This document shows, piece by piece, positions 22,001 through 31,922 of a stretch of 64,000 nt of DNA; the stretch's first letter is position 1, and each line of letters opens with the position of its first letter. The position numbers and the translations under genes are program-made. The stretch is from assembly GCF_964656455.1 (NCBI RefSeq), contig NC_135720.1:109194696-109258695 (forward strand). The letters are read 5' to 3'. The notes beneath the pieces were generated by a model. The model was not told the origin of the DNA, did not search any database, and saw only the letters and a program-made list of their open reading frames with translations. The stretch comes from Halichoerus grypus (Eukaryota > Chordata > Mammalia > Carnivora > Phocidae).

Positions 22001-22864
22001 TCTTCGACCTCAGCCGCAGCAACTTCTTCCTAGAAACATCGCCAAAGGCAAGGAAAGCAAGGACAAAAATGAACTATTGGAACTTCATCAAGATAAAAAG
22101 CTTTTGCACAGCAAAAGAAACAGTCAACAAAACCAAAAGACAGCCGACAGAATGGGAGAAGATATTTGCAAATGACATATCAGATAAAGGGCTAGTATCC
22201 AAAATCTATAAAGAACTTATCAAACTCAACACCCAAAGAACAAAGAATCCAATCAAGAAATGGGCAGAAGACATGAACAGACATTTTTCCAAAGAAGACA
22301 TCCAAATGGCCAACAGACACATGAAAAAGTGCTCAACATTGCTTGGATCAGGGAAATCCAAATCAAAACCTCAATGAGATACCACCTCACACCAGTCAGA
22401 ATGGCTAAAATTAACAAATCAGGAAATGACAGATTTTGGCGGGGATGCAGAGAAAGGGGAACCCTCTACACTGTTGGTGGGAATGCAAGCTGGTGCAACC
22501 ACTCTGGAAAACAGTATGGAGGTTCCTCAAAAAGTTGAAAATAGAGCTACCCTACAATCCAGCAATTGCACTACTGGGTATTTACCCCAAAGATACAAAT
22601 GTAGGGATCCAAAGGCGTATGTGCACCCCGATGTTTATAGCAGCAATGTCCACAATAGCCAAACTGTGGAAAGAGCCAAGATGTCCATCTACAGATGAAT
22701 GGATAAAAAAGAGGTGGTATGTATATACAATGGAATATTATGCAGCCATCAAAAGGAATGAGATCTTGCCATTTGCAATGACATGGATGCAACTGGAGGG
22801 TGTTATGCTGAGCGAAATAAGTCAATCAGAGAAAGACATGTATCATATGACCTCACTGATATGA
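19061..22864 (+). pseudogene. L1 ORF2 (endonuclease-reverse transcriptase), broken by three frameshifts and two stops
   Basis: ORF2p nicks target DNA and reverse-transcribes L1 RNA there. The span of 3804 bases (about 1268 codons) is normal. The endonuclease domain (residues 1 to about 240) is open and keeps its catalytic landmarks: LNVNGLN (N13), QETHF (E42), GDFN, IDHIL and SDH. A frameshift lies at about 19820-19833. The reverse transcriptase domain is open, with the catalytic FADD at 21148-21159 (about residue 697). TAG stops occur at 21241-21243 (within VAGYK...) and 21709-21711 (within TVWYW). Frameshifts lie near 22345 and at about 22466, the latter a one-base loss relative to the related copy at 35901-35920. 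The C-terminal Cys-containing region (HCWWEC...) and natural TGA 22862-22864 follow. Confidence 0.95.
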
Positions 22865-23322
22865 GGAATTCTTAATCTCAGGAAACAAACTGAGGGTTGC
22901 TGGAGTGGGGGGTGGAGTGGGAGGGATGGTGTGGCTAGGTGATAGACACTGGGGAGGGTATGTGCTATGGTGAGCGCTGTGAATTGTGCAAGACTGTTGA
23001 ATCACATATCTGTACCTCTGAAACAAATAATGCAATATATGTTAAGAAAAAAAAGAAGAAGATAACAGGAGGGGAAGAATCAAGGGGGGAAATCGGAGGG
23101 GGAGATGAACCATGAGAGACAATGGACTCTGAAAAACAAAGTGAGGGTTCTAGAGAGGAGTGGGGTGGGAGGATGGGTTAGCCTGGTGATGGGTATTAAA
23201 GAGGGCACGTTCTGCATGGAGCACTGGGTGTTATGCACAAACAATGAATCATGGAACACTATATCAAAAACTAATGATGTAATGTATGGTGATTAACATA
23301 ACAATAAAAAATGAAAAAAAAA
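22865..23322 (+). mobile_element. L1 3' UTR with two homologous modules
   Basis: Module 1 (about 22865-23044) and module 2 (about 23060-23310) each begin with a 'AAACAAA(C/G)TGAGGGTT' block, pass through a G-rich stretch and a 'GGTGAT...GGGAGGG(T/C)' block, and end A-rich. An A-rich tract at about 23041-23062 separates them. AATAAA occurs near 23303, before the final A-rich tail. See the finding on this duplicated 3' UTR. Confidence 0.85.
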
Positions 23323-23355
23323 TAAGATGACCCTGTCACAACAACAGTGACATTT

Positions 23356-23520
23356 GTCAAGCCCTTTTATGTATCAGGCTCTTGGCTAACTCTTTGCTTG
23401 CCTTATCATTTAATCCTCCCAGAACCCCATAAGGTAAGTGACATTGCCTATTTTATAGATGGTAGAACTGAGGAGGAGAAAGGTTAAGTAACTTGCCTCA
23501 AATCTTAACGCTGGTAAGTA
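23356..23520 (-). mobile_element. MIR relic, antisense
   Basis: The sequence 'tatcatttaatcctcccagaaccccataaggtaagt...attttatagatggtagaactgagg...gttaagtaacttgcc' is a clear reverse-complement MIR core. It lies directly next to the L1 insertion site. Confidence 0.9.
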
Positions 23521-23750
23521 CCCAGCCAAAATCCCCAGGGTGCCTCAAGGCACCCCCTTAGGGAAATTTGTCCCAGTTTATCTAATTATAATTCCTTAGC
23601 TCCTCCTTCTGTATTTTTCTACCTCACTTAATGACATCAGCAGTTGTCATGGTGGGAAAGCTTCATCTAATTTCAGATTCCTTCATCCCCTAGTTCTCCA
23701 CTACGAACGTGGTTATTTATTCTAACTAGTTATCCCCCTGAACTCTGGAG
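23521..23750. other. Unassigned sequence
   Basis: No supported feature. Confidence 0.4.
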
Positions 23751-24010
23751 ACTATCCCTTCTTTCCCATTCCTTTATCTCTCACCTGCATTATTGCATCT
23801 GGTTTCGTTGTCTCCATTCGTACCATCTGCAATCACTTTCATGCCACTACCAGGTGAACTCCCATAAGACTGCCTGGATGTCCCTCACCTGCTCAGCTTC
23901 CTTCATGGTCTTCCCATCCCTAACTCATTAGAGTCCATACTTTGAACACAGCACAGGCCCAACTTCACTTTCTAGCCTCATCTTCCATGTGTGTCCGCTG
24001 AAGCCACTCC
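23751..24010 (+). mobile_element. LINE-2 relic, sense, part 1
   Basis: The order 'tctctcacctgcattattgcatctgg', 'cactttcatgccactaccagg', 'ctttgaacacagcacaggccca' and 'ctagcctcatcttcc' follows the L2 region downstream of the reverse transcriptase on the plus strand. The continuation of the L2 appears at about 24600. Confidence 0.75.
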
Positions 24011-24599
24011 AGATGCCATGCCCCATCCCAAACATGCATCCACACATCACGCTGCCTCTCCCTAGGTGGGGGCAGGACATCACCAGCCAGTGTTCAACAC
24101 TCTCCTTCACAAACCAACAGCACCCTGCCTGTACCTCTAACAAGCAGTTCTTCATCCTTGCTTGTGAGAATTAATTCACAGGTCTAGCTCCCGAACTAAA
24201 TCGTAAGCACTTCCCAGAAAAGCTGAAACCGATTTTGCGACCTGGAACTTATTACCACCCACTTTGAGGCTATCTAAGGGATGCTGAAGGGGCTAGAAGT
24301 GGGGATTTCTTCTAGAAAAACTGACTTTCCTACTGCTGGCCCAAGAAGAGGGGGAGGTGTTTACCCATCTTCTCCATCCAAATTTTCAGTCCCAGCAAGA
24401 ATCAGACAGAGATGGCATGCCCAGCTGGGATATTTGCAGAGGTTTTTAAAGGAAGGAACTATTTATAGAGATGTACAGGGGAGGGGACCAGAAGGGGCTG
24501 TTGGGCTGTTGGGGAACTATGACCCAGTAGGTGGTAAACTAGATATGCCAGGTTCCTGCAGTGGGACGCAACCCCCTGTGACCTGAACCTGCTCTCTTC
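24011..24599. other. Unassigned sequence between two L2 segments
   Basis: About 590 bases separating two parts of what may be one L2. It could be an old inserted element, but I cannot name it and see no TSD. Confidence 0.4.
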
Positions 24600-24905
24600 C
24601 CAAGTTTGGGATCACCATTTTGCCATTTCTCATCTGCATGCTTTTGCTCATGTTTTTGCCTCTTCTTGTAATGCCCTTTCTTTTTCCCCTTTATTTTAAA
24701 AAAATCAAGCCAGCTTCTCTTTAACTTTCAAGGTTCTGTTTGTGTTACCCCCTCCAGGAAGCCCTCCCGCACCTCCACACTGAGCTAGATCATCCTCTCT
24801 TGGGTCTCCACTACTCTTAAACATGCAGTTCCAGCCATCTGGCTAGGAACCTGTCCCCCATGGGATTCAGTCTCTCCAAGGGTAGGGTCTTAGCCATGTT
24901 CAGTG
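24600..24905 (+). mobile_element. LINE-2 relic, sense, part 2
   Basis: 'cttttgctcatgtttttgcctcttcttgtaatgccctttc', 'ctccaggaagccctccc' and 'ccaagggtagggtcttagccatg' follow the L2 3' region in the right order on the plus strand. Confidence 0.8.
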
Positions 24906-25294
24906 CCCAGACCACTTGGCAGAATTAAATTAAGGTCTTTTGGCCCCAGATTCTTTGTTCTTTCTATAGCTTCTCTATATCACAGTTTCTGTAGTGATAA
25001 GTGGTTACTCATTATTTCCAGAGCATTTATCAACTATTTTTTAATTAGTACTTCTTTTTCTCCCCCTTTCTGTTTATTTCTTCTTCTGTGTGCTCACAGC
25101 AGAGGCCAGAGGGCTTGAATATACCAATATCCCTTATCTGCAGAGAAGTCAACTTTCAGCAAGTGTGCCAGTCAGTTTTTCTCTTTCCAGTTGTTTTTAA
25201 AATAATTTTCAAAAACGCAGTTAGAACTCAGTGCCCTAACATCTCTTCTCCGAGAATTTTGTTTAAAGTTATTTACTATAATATTGACTCTAAA
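24906..25294. other. Unassigned sequence
   Basis: Nothing supported. Confidence 0.4.
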
Positions 25295-25512
25295 CCTGGC
25301 ATCAACAAACTATGGCCCACAGCCCATGGCCAGCACCCCATTTTTATAAATAAAGTTTTACTGGACCACAGTCATGTTTATATGTTTGCATGTCTGTGGC
25401 TCCTTTCATACTATAAGAGCAGATTGAGTAGATGCAACAGAGACCATATGGCCCACAAAGGAAAAAAATATTTACTACCTGGCCCTTTCCAGAAGAAATT
25501 TGCTGACCCTTG
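25295..25512 (-). mobile_element. Non-autonomous hAT-type DNA transposon relic (MER family)
   Basis: The body has the distinctive 'aaataaagttttactggaccacag', 'agagaccatatggcccacaaag' and 'ttactacctggccctttccag' segments of a well-known mammalian non-autonomous DNA transposon. Its ends ('...caacaaactatggcc' and 'aaatttgctgacccttg') are near-inverted to each other. I am confident it is a dispersed DNA transposon of hAT-Charlie type and do not give a specific MER number. Confidence 0.75.
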
Positions 25513-25578
25513 CCCTAAAAGAAATTGCGAAGGAGTCAAAATTTGTCAGTGGTCATCCAATCTTCTCTTTTCTGTTAT

Positions 25579-25632
25579 AGACTCAATAACTCAATAGACT
25601 CAATAACTCAAGACTCAATAGCTCAATAACTT
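25579..25632. repeat. Small tandem repeat (ACTCAATA-based)
   Basis: About three imperfect copies of a 15-17-bp unit built from AGACTCAATAACTCAAT. Confidence 0.85.
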
Positions 25633-25756
25633 GAGCACTCATCGTTCTGTCCCTCTCTTCACCTGCTGTCTACCCTGATGGGCTTTGGAATTATCAACAG
25701 CTGATTAGGGAGATATTTTGGAGGAAGATGAGGGAACTGTATGGGCCAGTATTTTT

Positions 25757-26005
25757 TAAGTGAGGTCTGTGGCTCAGTTGCATCTAAATCATTTGAGGGG
25801 CTTTTGAAAATGTAGACTGTGCAGGGCCCAGGAATTGAGAGGGAGGGAAGGTCTCTGTCTCTGTCTAGGCCAGGTTTGTCAAAGTGCCAAATTTTGAGCT
25901 CCATGTGGGCACTTGGTGAATGTGGGCCCCACCACAGGCAAACTGCATTTTTCCAAGTTCCTTATATGACTCTGATATGCATCCTGAAGTTTGAGAATCA
26001 CAGAA
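25757..26005. mobile_element. MER20-like hAT-Charlie relic
   Basis: The left end 'gtgaggtctgtggctcagttgcatctaaatc', the inner 'cagggcccaggaatt' and the right end 'tctgatatgcatcctgaagtttgagaatcac' have the composition and order of MER20, with terminal inverted similarity (ctgtggctcag / tttgagaatcac). It is diverged, with an apparent internal insertion. Confidence 0.65.
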
Positions 26006-27482
26006 TTCTCCTCTCTATAAGACATCCTAGATTTCTGGTTATAGGATAGAAGCTTCCTTTAAAGATGAACAAGAATGAGTTTGCAAAATAATTAAGTTGA
26101 CTCTCTAGACCACAATCATAATTTACTAGATGTTCACTTACAGAAATCTAGAGAAGAATAGAACAAGGAGAGGGCTGCCTGGTAAAGAGGACAGGGAGAA
26201 AGAATCTGTAAGAACATTAAAGTTAGGAAACATGAGTTTGGAGCAGGAAGGTGAATGACAGGAGAGTGAAGGGTTGTCAAAAGTGACTTCAATATGGCTC
26301 TTATCTGGAGGTCTGGCCCCATAGGGTCACACAGAAGCTGTCACTGTGGTTGAAATTTCTTACCTTTTAATGGGTGGAACAAAGTTTGGTTCTAGCCTGC
26401 CTGAGGCTGGTGGGCAGCCTCCTTGAACACTGTGCTTTGTGCTAGAATTGAATGGTAAATGGATCAAATAATCCCTTCCTCTCCATACGGAGCCACCTGC
26501 CTGAGATATTGGAAGATGAAAAACAAAATCTGGTGAGCCCAAGCAACAGGTCTGTCAGAAGCCTGCAGTTCTGCAGGTCTTCTTCAGACTTGGCTGATGA
26601 CAATGGACTTGAACGGCATTGACTTTATTTGACAACTATACCAATTTTCATGCCGACAGATCTGTTTTTCTTGGATCTGGGAAGTTGTCTTTGAGTAAGG
26701 AGTGGTGGGATGGCAGCATGACTCTAATTCAGTGCATTAGCCACACAGTGCTGGGTGTTTATGTTGGACCAGATCCTGATGCTGATTTTTGGCAGCCTGG
26801 CTCCTGTCACTGAGGAACTTACCAAGATTGCAAAAAGTAGTTGAGGTAGAATGAGCAGTTTTCCATGTGTAGTGCAGTCCAGCTGCTGCCCTGCGGAGGA
26901 GGCACTTAGAACTCCAGTTTGCAATCTTCATTTTGTGACCCTAGCAATTATTTTAGCATAGTGATGGTTTTGTAATATGGTACAAGACTTAGACTTTTTA
27001 AGCAATTTGATTAAGCACTATAAGTCAAAGTCGAATTCCTAAATTTGCTAACTTTCTGAAGGATCTCAAAAAAGTAGAGTTCCTAAATATGTTGGCTAAC
27101 TGAACATAGCAAAACAAAACAAAACAAAAAAACATAGACTTATATTAACCCAAGCTCTGGCTCATTTTAGTCTTGTAATAACTAAATGTATACTCATCAT
27201 TCTGAGCTCAATGTGAAAATGTTAATAATTTACCATTGTTAAGTGACTTCTGTTGATGTTAGATGGTGAGCATAGTTTCTCCATAAATAAGATTTTCACA
27301 TAGAAATAGATGGTTACCCTATTAACATGTCAGGATTGAAAATGGAGGGCTTATTTTTGTCTAAACTTTATTCTTTCAATTGAGCGTGTGTAGGAAGACT
27401 GGTGTAGGATTGTGGACTCTGCCATTTACAAGGAAAGGGAAAGTTTCTTAACCCTCAGAGGGTTACTGTGAGTCTTAAAGAT
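26006..27482. other. Unassigned sequence
   Basis: About 1.5 kb without a recognised gene. At 27091-27110 there is a 20-base match to the extreme L1 3' end ('atgttggctaactgaacata') followed by an AAAAC-rich tract to about 27131. This may be a minute L1 tail insertion. Confidence 0.4.
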
Positions 27483-27512
27483 ACACACACATGCACACAC
27501 ACACACACACAT
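27483..27512. repeat. (CA)n microsatellite
   Basis: A CA run of about 30 bases with one ATG interruption. Confidence 0.92.
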
Positions 27513-28218
27513 ATACATATGTATACAGTGTTTAAAATCATGTCTAAGCAGAATAAGCACTTAAGGAATGTTGGCAACGCTAGCACTATCACTGTGATTA
27601 TGGGAGGCAACTAAGCCATTTGAGCACACAGTCTAGATGTGGAAGGCTCTTCCTCCCCTTATGACTTCCGTCCATCCTTTGGTCATGTAGAAAATGAAGT
27701 GTGATGTGACAGTGAGATCTGAGGGACTTTAGGTAGATCTCCTTCAGTAGATGGTCCATACTGAAGCCAGGATGTAATGGGCTATGGGTAGTATGGGATT
27801 TGAAGAAGCAGAGCAGGCAGCTTAGGCGTTTACAATGAAGAGAAAAAAGAAAAATAGAATGGCATCTTGAAGGGAAAGTAGAATCCAAGAAATAATTTGT
27901 GATAGAGACCTTTGCATGTGTGGCTCAAGTTTTCCCATACCACAGCAGCCTGAGATGAAATAAGTCACATTTGGCTCTCATCCCTACTTCTTATTCTGGG
28001 GTCCTCAGCCCCCTGAGAGTATTCCCCTCCATTAATTGTAAGATTCCATAGAGAGTGTTGCACATTTGCACCCTGCCCATATCATGGCAGCCATTTCCCC
28101 CTTCTGCTCTAGCCTCTTTGGTGTCATCTTCTACCCAACCCAGGTGAGGATGTCTCACTTTTATCCTCTGTTGTTAGTGTCCACAAGGCCAGTGCCAATG
28201 TTTGCTCCAGTGGTGATA
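27513..28218. other. Unassigned sequence
   Basis: No supported feature. Short minus-strand open frames (to 96 codons) show no recognisable domain. Confidence 0.4.
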
Positions 28219-29020
28219 CCACTGCTTCTCTTTTTTCAGTTTTTAAATTTTTCCCAGCTTTATCAAAGTATAATTGACAAACAAAAACATATATATATAT
28301 AAGGCATATAACATGATGTTTTGATATATGCATATATTGTAAAATGATTACCACAATAAAACTAATTAACATATCCATCACTTCACACATTTACCTTTAT
28401 TATGTGTGTGGTAAAAACATTTAAGATCTACTCTCTTAGCAAATGTCGAGAATGCAATAGACTATTATTACCTATAGTCACCATGCTGTATATTAGATCT
28501 CTAGAACTTATTCATTCTGCATAATTGAAATTGTGAACCCTTTGACTAACGTCCCTCCAATCCCCTAGCCCCTGGGAACTACTATTCTATTTTCTGCTTT
28601 TATGAGTTTGACTCTTTTAGGTTCTTCATATAAGTAAGATCATGATATATTGTCTTTCTGTGCATGCATTATTTCACTTAGCATAATGTCCTCCAGGTGT
28701 TTCAGTGTGGTAAATGACAGGATTTCCTTATTTTTTAAGGCTGAATAATATTTCAGTGTGCATATATGTGTGTGTGTCTTTGTATTTATCTTCTTTATCC
28801 ATTGATCCACTGGTGGACACCTGGGTTGTTTCCATTTCTTAGCTATTGTGCATAATGCTGCAATGAATGTGGGTACACATATCTCTTTGAAATACTGATT
28901 TCATTTTCTTTGGATATATACCCAAAAATAGGATTGCTGGATATTATATGGTTCTATTTTTAACTTTTTGAGAACCTTCATACTTTTTTTTTTCATAATG
29001 GCTGCACCTCCATTGCTTCT
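28219..29020 (-). mobile_element. Old L1 (L1M type), antisense 3' part, with decayed TSD
   Basis: The body is about 28231-29008. It reads as the reverse of an L1M-type 3' UTR ('cagctttatcaaagtataattgac...', 'ttaagatctactctcttagcaaa') followed by the ORF2 C-terminal end ('ttatccattgatccactggtgg', 'aataatgctgcaatgaatg'-like, 'cataatggctgcacc'). The TSD is 10 of 11 bases: CCACTGCTTCT at 28219-28229 and CCATTGCTTCT at 29010-29020. It is older than the carnivore-specific L1 copies. Confidence 0.85.
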
Positions 29021-29439
29021 TGAGGCTGCCATCTCTTACCTCTGGTGTAGCTTCTTGGTACTGGGAAAGGGCAGGTTCTGGGTGCCACTACCCTCACGCT
29101 GATATCCTGGGACTGTAGAAATTTTATTGTCACCCACGTTGCTTAACATTTTTGTTACTGAAAGACAGAGAACATAGCTAGCTTACCAAAATTACAGATT
29201 CATAGCACAATTGTAATTTATAAACATTTATTGGATGCAAAACACCAGACACTGTGCCAACTGCTGGGGATAAAAAGATGAATTTCAAACAGAATTCACT
29301 AGAAGACTATCTCCAAATGAAAAGAACAGAGCTATGGATTAAAACAAACAAAATTAAACGGGACAGAAATAAATGTAAAGTTCTGCTCTTTGTATTAAAA
29401 TGCCAACATTAGAAAAAGCATTTAGTTTGGAAAGGAAGA
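29021..29439. other. Mostly unassigned; short L2 3'-end relic at about 29215-29300
   Basis: At 29215-29300 the antisense pattern 'ataaacatttattggatgcaaaacaccagacactgtgcc' matches an L2 3' end. The remainder is unassigned. Confidence 0.5.
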
Positions 29440-31364
29440 AGTAAAACTACCTCTACTCAGACATGACATGATAGATAATTCTAAAGAATCCAATAAAAAA
29501 AAACTATTAGAACTAATAAAAGAGTTCAGCAAGATTGAAAGGTACAAGATTAACATGTAAAAACTATTGTATTTTTACACATTTTGCAATGAACAATCTG
29601 AAAGTAAAATTAAGAAAATTCCATTTACAACAGTATCAAAGACAATAAAATATTTAGGAACAAATTTAATAAAGGAATACAAGACTTGGCTCTGAATATT
29701 ATAAAACATTGTTGAAAAAAATTAAAGATTTAAATAAATGGAAAGGTAGCCCATGTTCATGGATCAGAAGACTTCATATTGTTAAGATGGTAATGCTCTC
29801 CTAGTTGATCTACAGAGGTGATGCGATTTCTGTCAAAATCTCAGCTGGCTATTTGTAGAAATGACAAGCTCATCCTCAAATTCATATGGAAAGTAAGGAC
29901 CCAGAATAGCCAAAATGTTCTTGAAAAAGAAAAAGTTGGAGGACTCACCACTTCCCAACTTCAAAACTTACTACAAAGTAACAGTTATCAAGACAGAATG
30001 ATACAGTATAAAGGTAGACATATAAACCAATGGAATAGAATTCACAGTCCAGAAATTAACTGATATATCTAGGGTCAATTGATTTTTCAACAAGGATGCC
30101 GAGGCCATTCAGTGGGGGAAAGAATGGTCTTTTCAACAAATGGCACTGGGACAAGTGGATATCCACATTCAAAAGAATGAAATTGAACCCCTGTCTCACC
30201 ACCATATGCAAAACTTAGCTCAAAATGAATCAAAGAGCTAAAATTACAAAATGCTTACCAAAAAACATAGAGATAAATCTCTGTGACCTTGGATTTGGCA
30301 GTGGCTTCTGGATACAACATCAAAAGTGTAAGCAACAAAGGAGACAATAGATACATCAGACTTCACCAGCATTCACAGCTTTTGTGTTTCAAAGGATATC
30401 ACCAAGAAAGTGAAAAGACAACATAAAAATAGGAGAAAATATTTGCAAATGATATATCTGAGAAGGGTCTGGCATCCAGAATATACAAAGAATACTTTAA
30501 CTCAACAATAAAAAGTCAAATAACCAAATTAAGAACTGGGCAATGGATTTGAATAAACATTTCCCAAAAAAAGATATACAAATGACCAATAGGTAGATGA
30601 GACGATACTCAGCATCATGAGTAATCAGGGAAAAGCAAATCAAAACTATGAGATACCACATCACACCCCCTACGACCACTTTTCTCCAAAAAGTCAAGTG
30701 TTGGGGTGGATGTAGAGGAATTAGAACTCTGGTACACTGCTGTTGGGAATGCAAAATGGAGCAGTCACTTTGTAAAACAGTCCGACAGTTCCTCAAAGAG
30801 GTAAACATAGAGTGACCACACGACCCAGAAATTCCATTCCCAGGTTTATACCCAAAGGAATTGAAAACATGTGCTCACACAAAAACTTGTGCACAAATGT
30901 TCATAGCACCATTCTTTACAACAGCTAAAAGATGGAAACAACCCAAATGTCCATCAATTGATGAATATATAAACAAATTGTGCTCTATCCATACAATAGA
31001 ATATTTTTCAGTTTCAAAAAGGCATGAATTACTGATACATGTTACAATATAGATGAGCCTTTCACATCAAAGAAAGATGCCAGTCGCAGAAGACCACATA
31101 TGATTCTATTTATATGACATGCCCCAAATAGGCAAATCTATAGAGACGGAAAGTAGATTAGTGGTTGCCTAGGTCCAGAGGGGTCGGGGGGACTGGGAGG
31201 TAATAACTAAAGGGAACAGTGTTTCTTTTTGGCATGATGAACATGTTCTAAAATTAATTGTGGCAATAGTTGCACAACTGTGAATATACTAAAACCTGTT
31301 AGATTATACATTTTAAGTGGTGAATTTTATGCTATGTGAATTACATCTCAATAAAGCTGTTTTA
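29440..31364 (+). mobile_element. Old L1 (L1M type), sense, ORF2 C-terminal half plus 3' UTR
   Basis: From about 29440 the sequence follows ORF2 downstream of the FADD motif ('aactaataaaagagttcagcaag', 'tattgttaagatgg', 'caatggaatagaattcac', 'aggagaaaatatttgcaaatga') with many indels and stops. It ends in an L1M-type 3' UTR: 'taagtggtgaattttatgctatgtgaattacatctcaataaagctg'. It is 5' truncated and no open frame over about 85 codons remains. Confidence 0.9.
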
Positions 31365-31448
31365 TGCAATATGCAACTGATGATTAACTGAACTCTACAT
31401 CTGAAACTAACGATGTAATCCATGTTGGTTAATTGAATTTAAATTTAA
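31365..31448 (+). mobile_element. Minute L1 3'-end insertion
   Basis: 84 bases matching only the final part of the carnivore L1 3' UTR ('tgaactctacatctgaaactaacgatgtaat') plus an A/T-rich tail. Likely TSD AAAGCTGTTTTA at 31353-31364 and AAACTGTTTTA at about 31449-31460 (one base shorter). It inserted at the tail of the older L1. Confidence 0.7.
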
Positions 31449-31692
31449 AAAACTGTTTTAAACAAACACACAAACAAAAAGAAAATGGCAAAAATAGGGT
31501 ATTGGGAGAAGCAGCTCCCTGTGTAGAAGGGCCAGGGATCTCAACTGGCTGCTAGCTTTGGGTGAGTCAGCAGGATCATGTGATGGCTGCCAGCAAAGCC
31601 AATGTGATCCTGTGCAAATGGAGAGAGGCAGTAGTGACAGTCTCACTGGTTGGGTTGCCTTGGTTGGATCTTCTCTGGTAGATTCATTCTGG
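31449..31692. other. Short unassigned spacer
   Basis: No supported feature. Confidence 0.4.
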
Positions 31693-31922
31693 ACACCCCA
31701 TTCTTTTTTTTTTCCAGTATAGTTAATATAGAGTGTTATATTAGTTTCTCTACAATATAGAGATTCAACACTTCCATACATCACCCGGAGCTCATCATGA
31801 CAGATGTACTCCTTAATCCCCATCACCTATTTCACCCATCCCCCACCCATCTCTCCTTTGGCAACCACCATTTTGTTCTCAATAATTAAGAGTCTGTTTC
31901 TTGGCTTGAACACCCCATTCTT
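31693..31922 (-). mobile_element. Short L1 3' UTR insertion of a different subfamily, antisense, with TSD
   Basis: The body is 31706-31909, with an exact 13-bp TSD (ACACCCCATTCTT) at 31693-31705 and 31910-31922. The left T run is the reversed tail. Its 3' UTR ('ttagtttctctacaatatagag', 'atcacccggagctcatcatg', 'ttaatccccatcaccta') differs from the dominant subfamily and most resembles module 1 of the two-module 3' UTR. Confidence 0.88.

Larger units (their letters stand above)
16072..23339 (+). mobile_element. Full-length L1 with 17-bp TSD
   Basis: An exact 17-bp TSD (TAAGATGACCCTGTCAC) lies at 16072-16088 and 23323-23339. The element body, 16089-23322 (about 7.2 kb, or about 7.0 kb without the SINE at 17250), has every L1 part in order: a G-rich 5' end, a 5' UTR of about 1.8 kb, ORF1, a short inter-ORF spacer, ORF2, a two-module 3' UTR with AATAAA near 23303, and an A-rich tail. 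Deleting it restores ordinary genomic sequence leading into a MIR. The perfect TSD and few ORF lesions point to a fairly recent insertion. It cannot mobilise autonomously, because both ORFs are broken. Confidence 0.97.

Noticed and set aside
26350..26940. Stretch with several short frames, considered as a processed pseudogene
   Set aside because: No recognisable protein family, no A tail and no TSD found. Frames of 60-66 codons on both strands are consistent with chance.
27085..27131. 20-base match to the extreme L1 3' end followed by AAAAC repeats
   Set aside because: Too short to separate a minute L1 insertion from chance; no TSD found, so it is only mentioned in the surrounding stretch.
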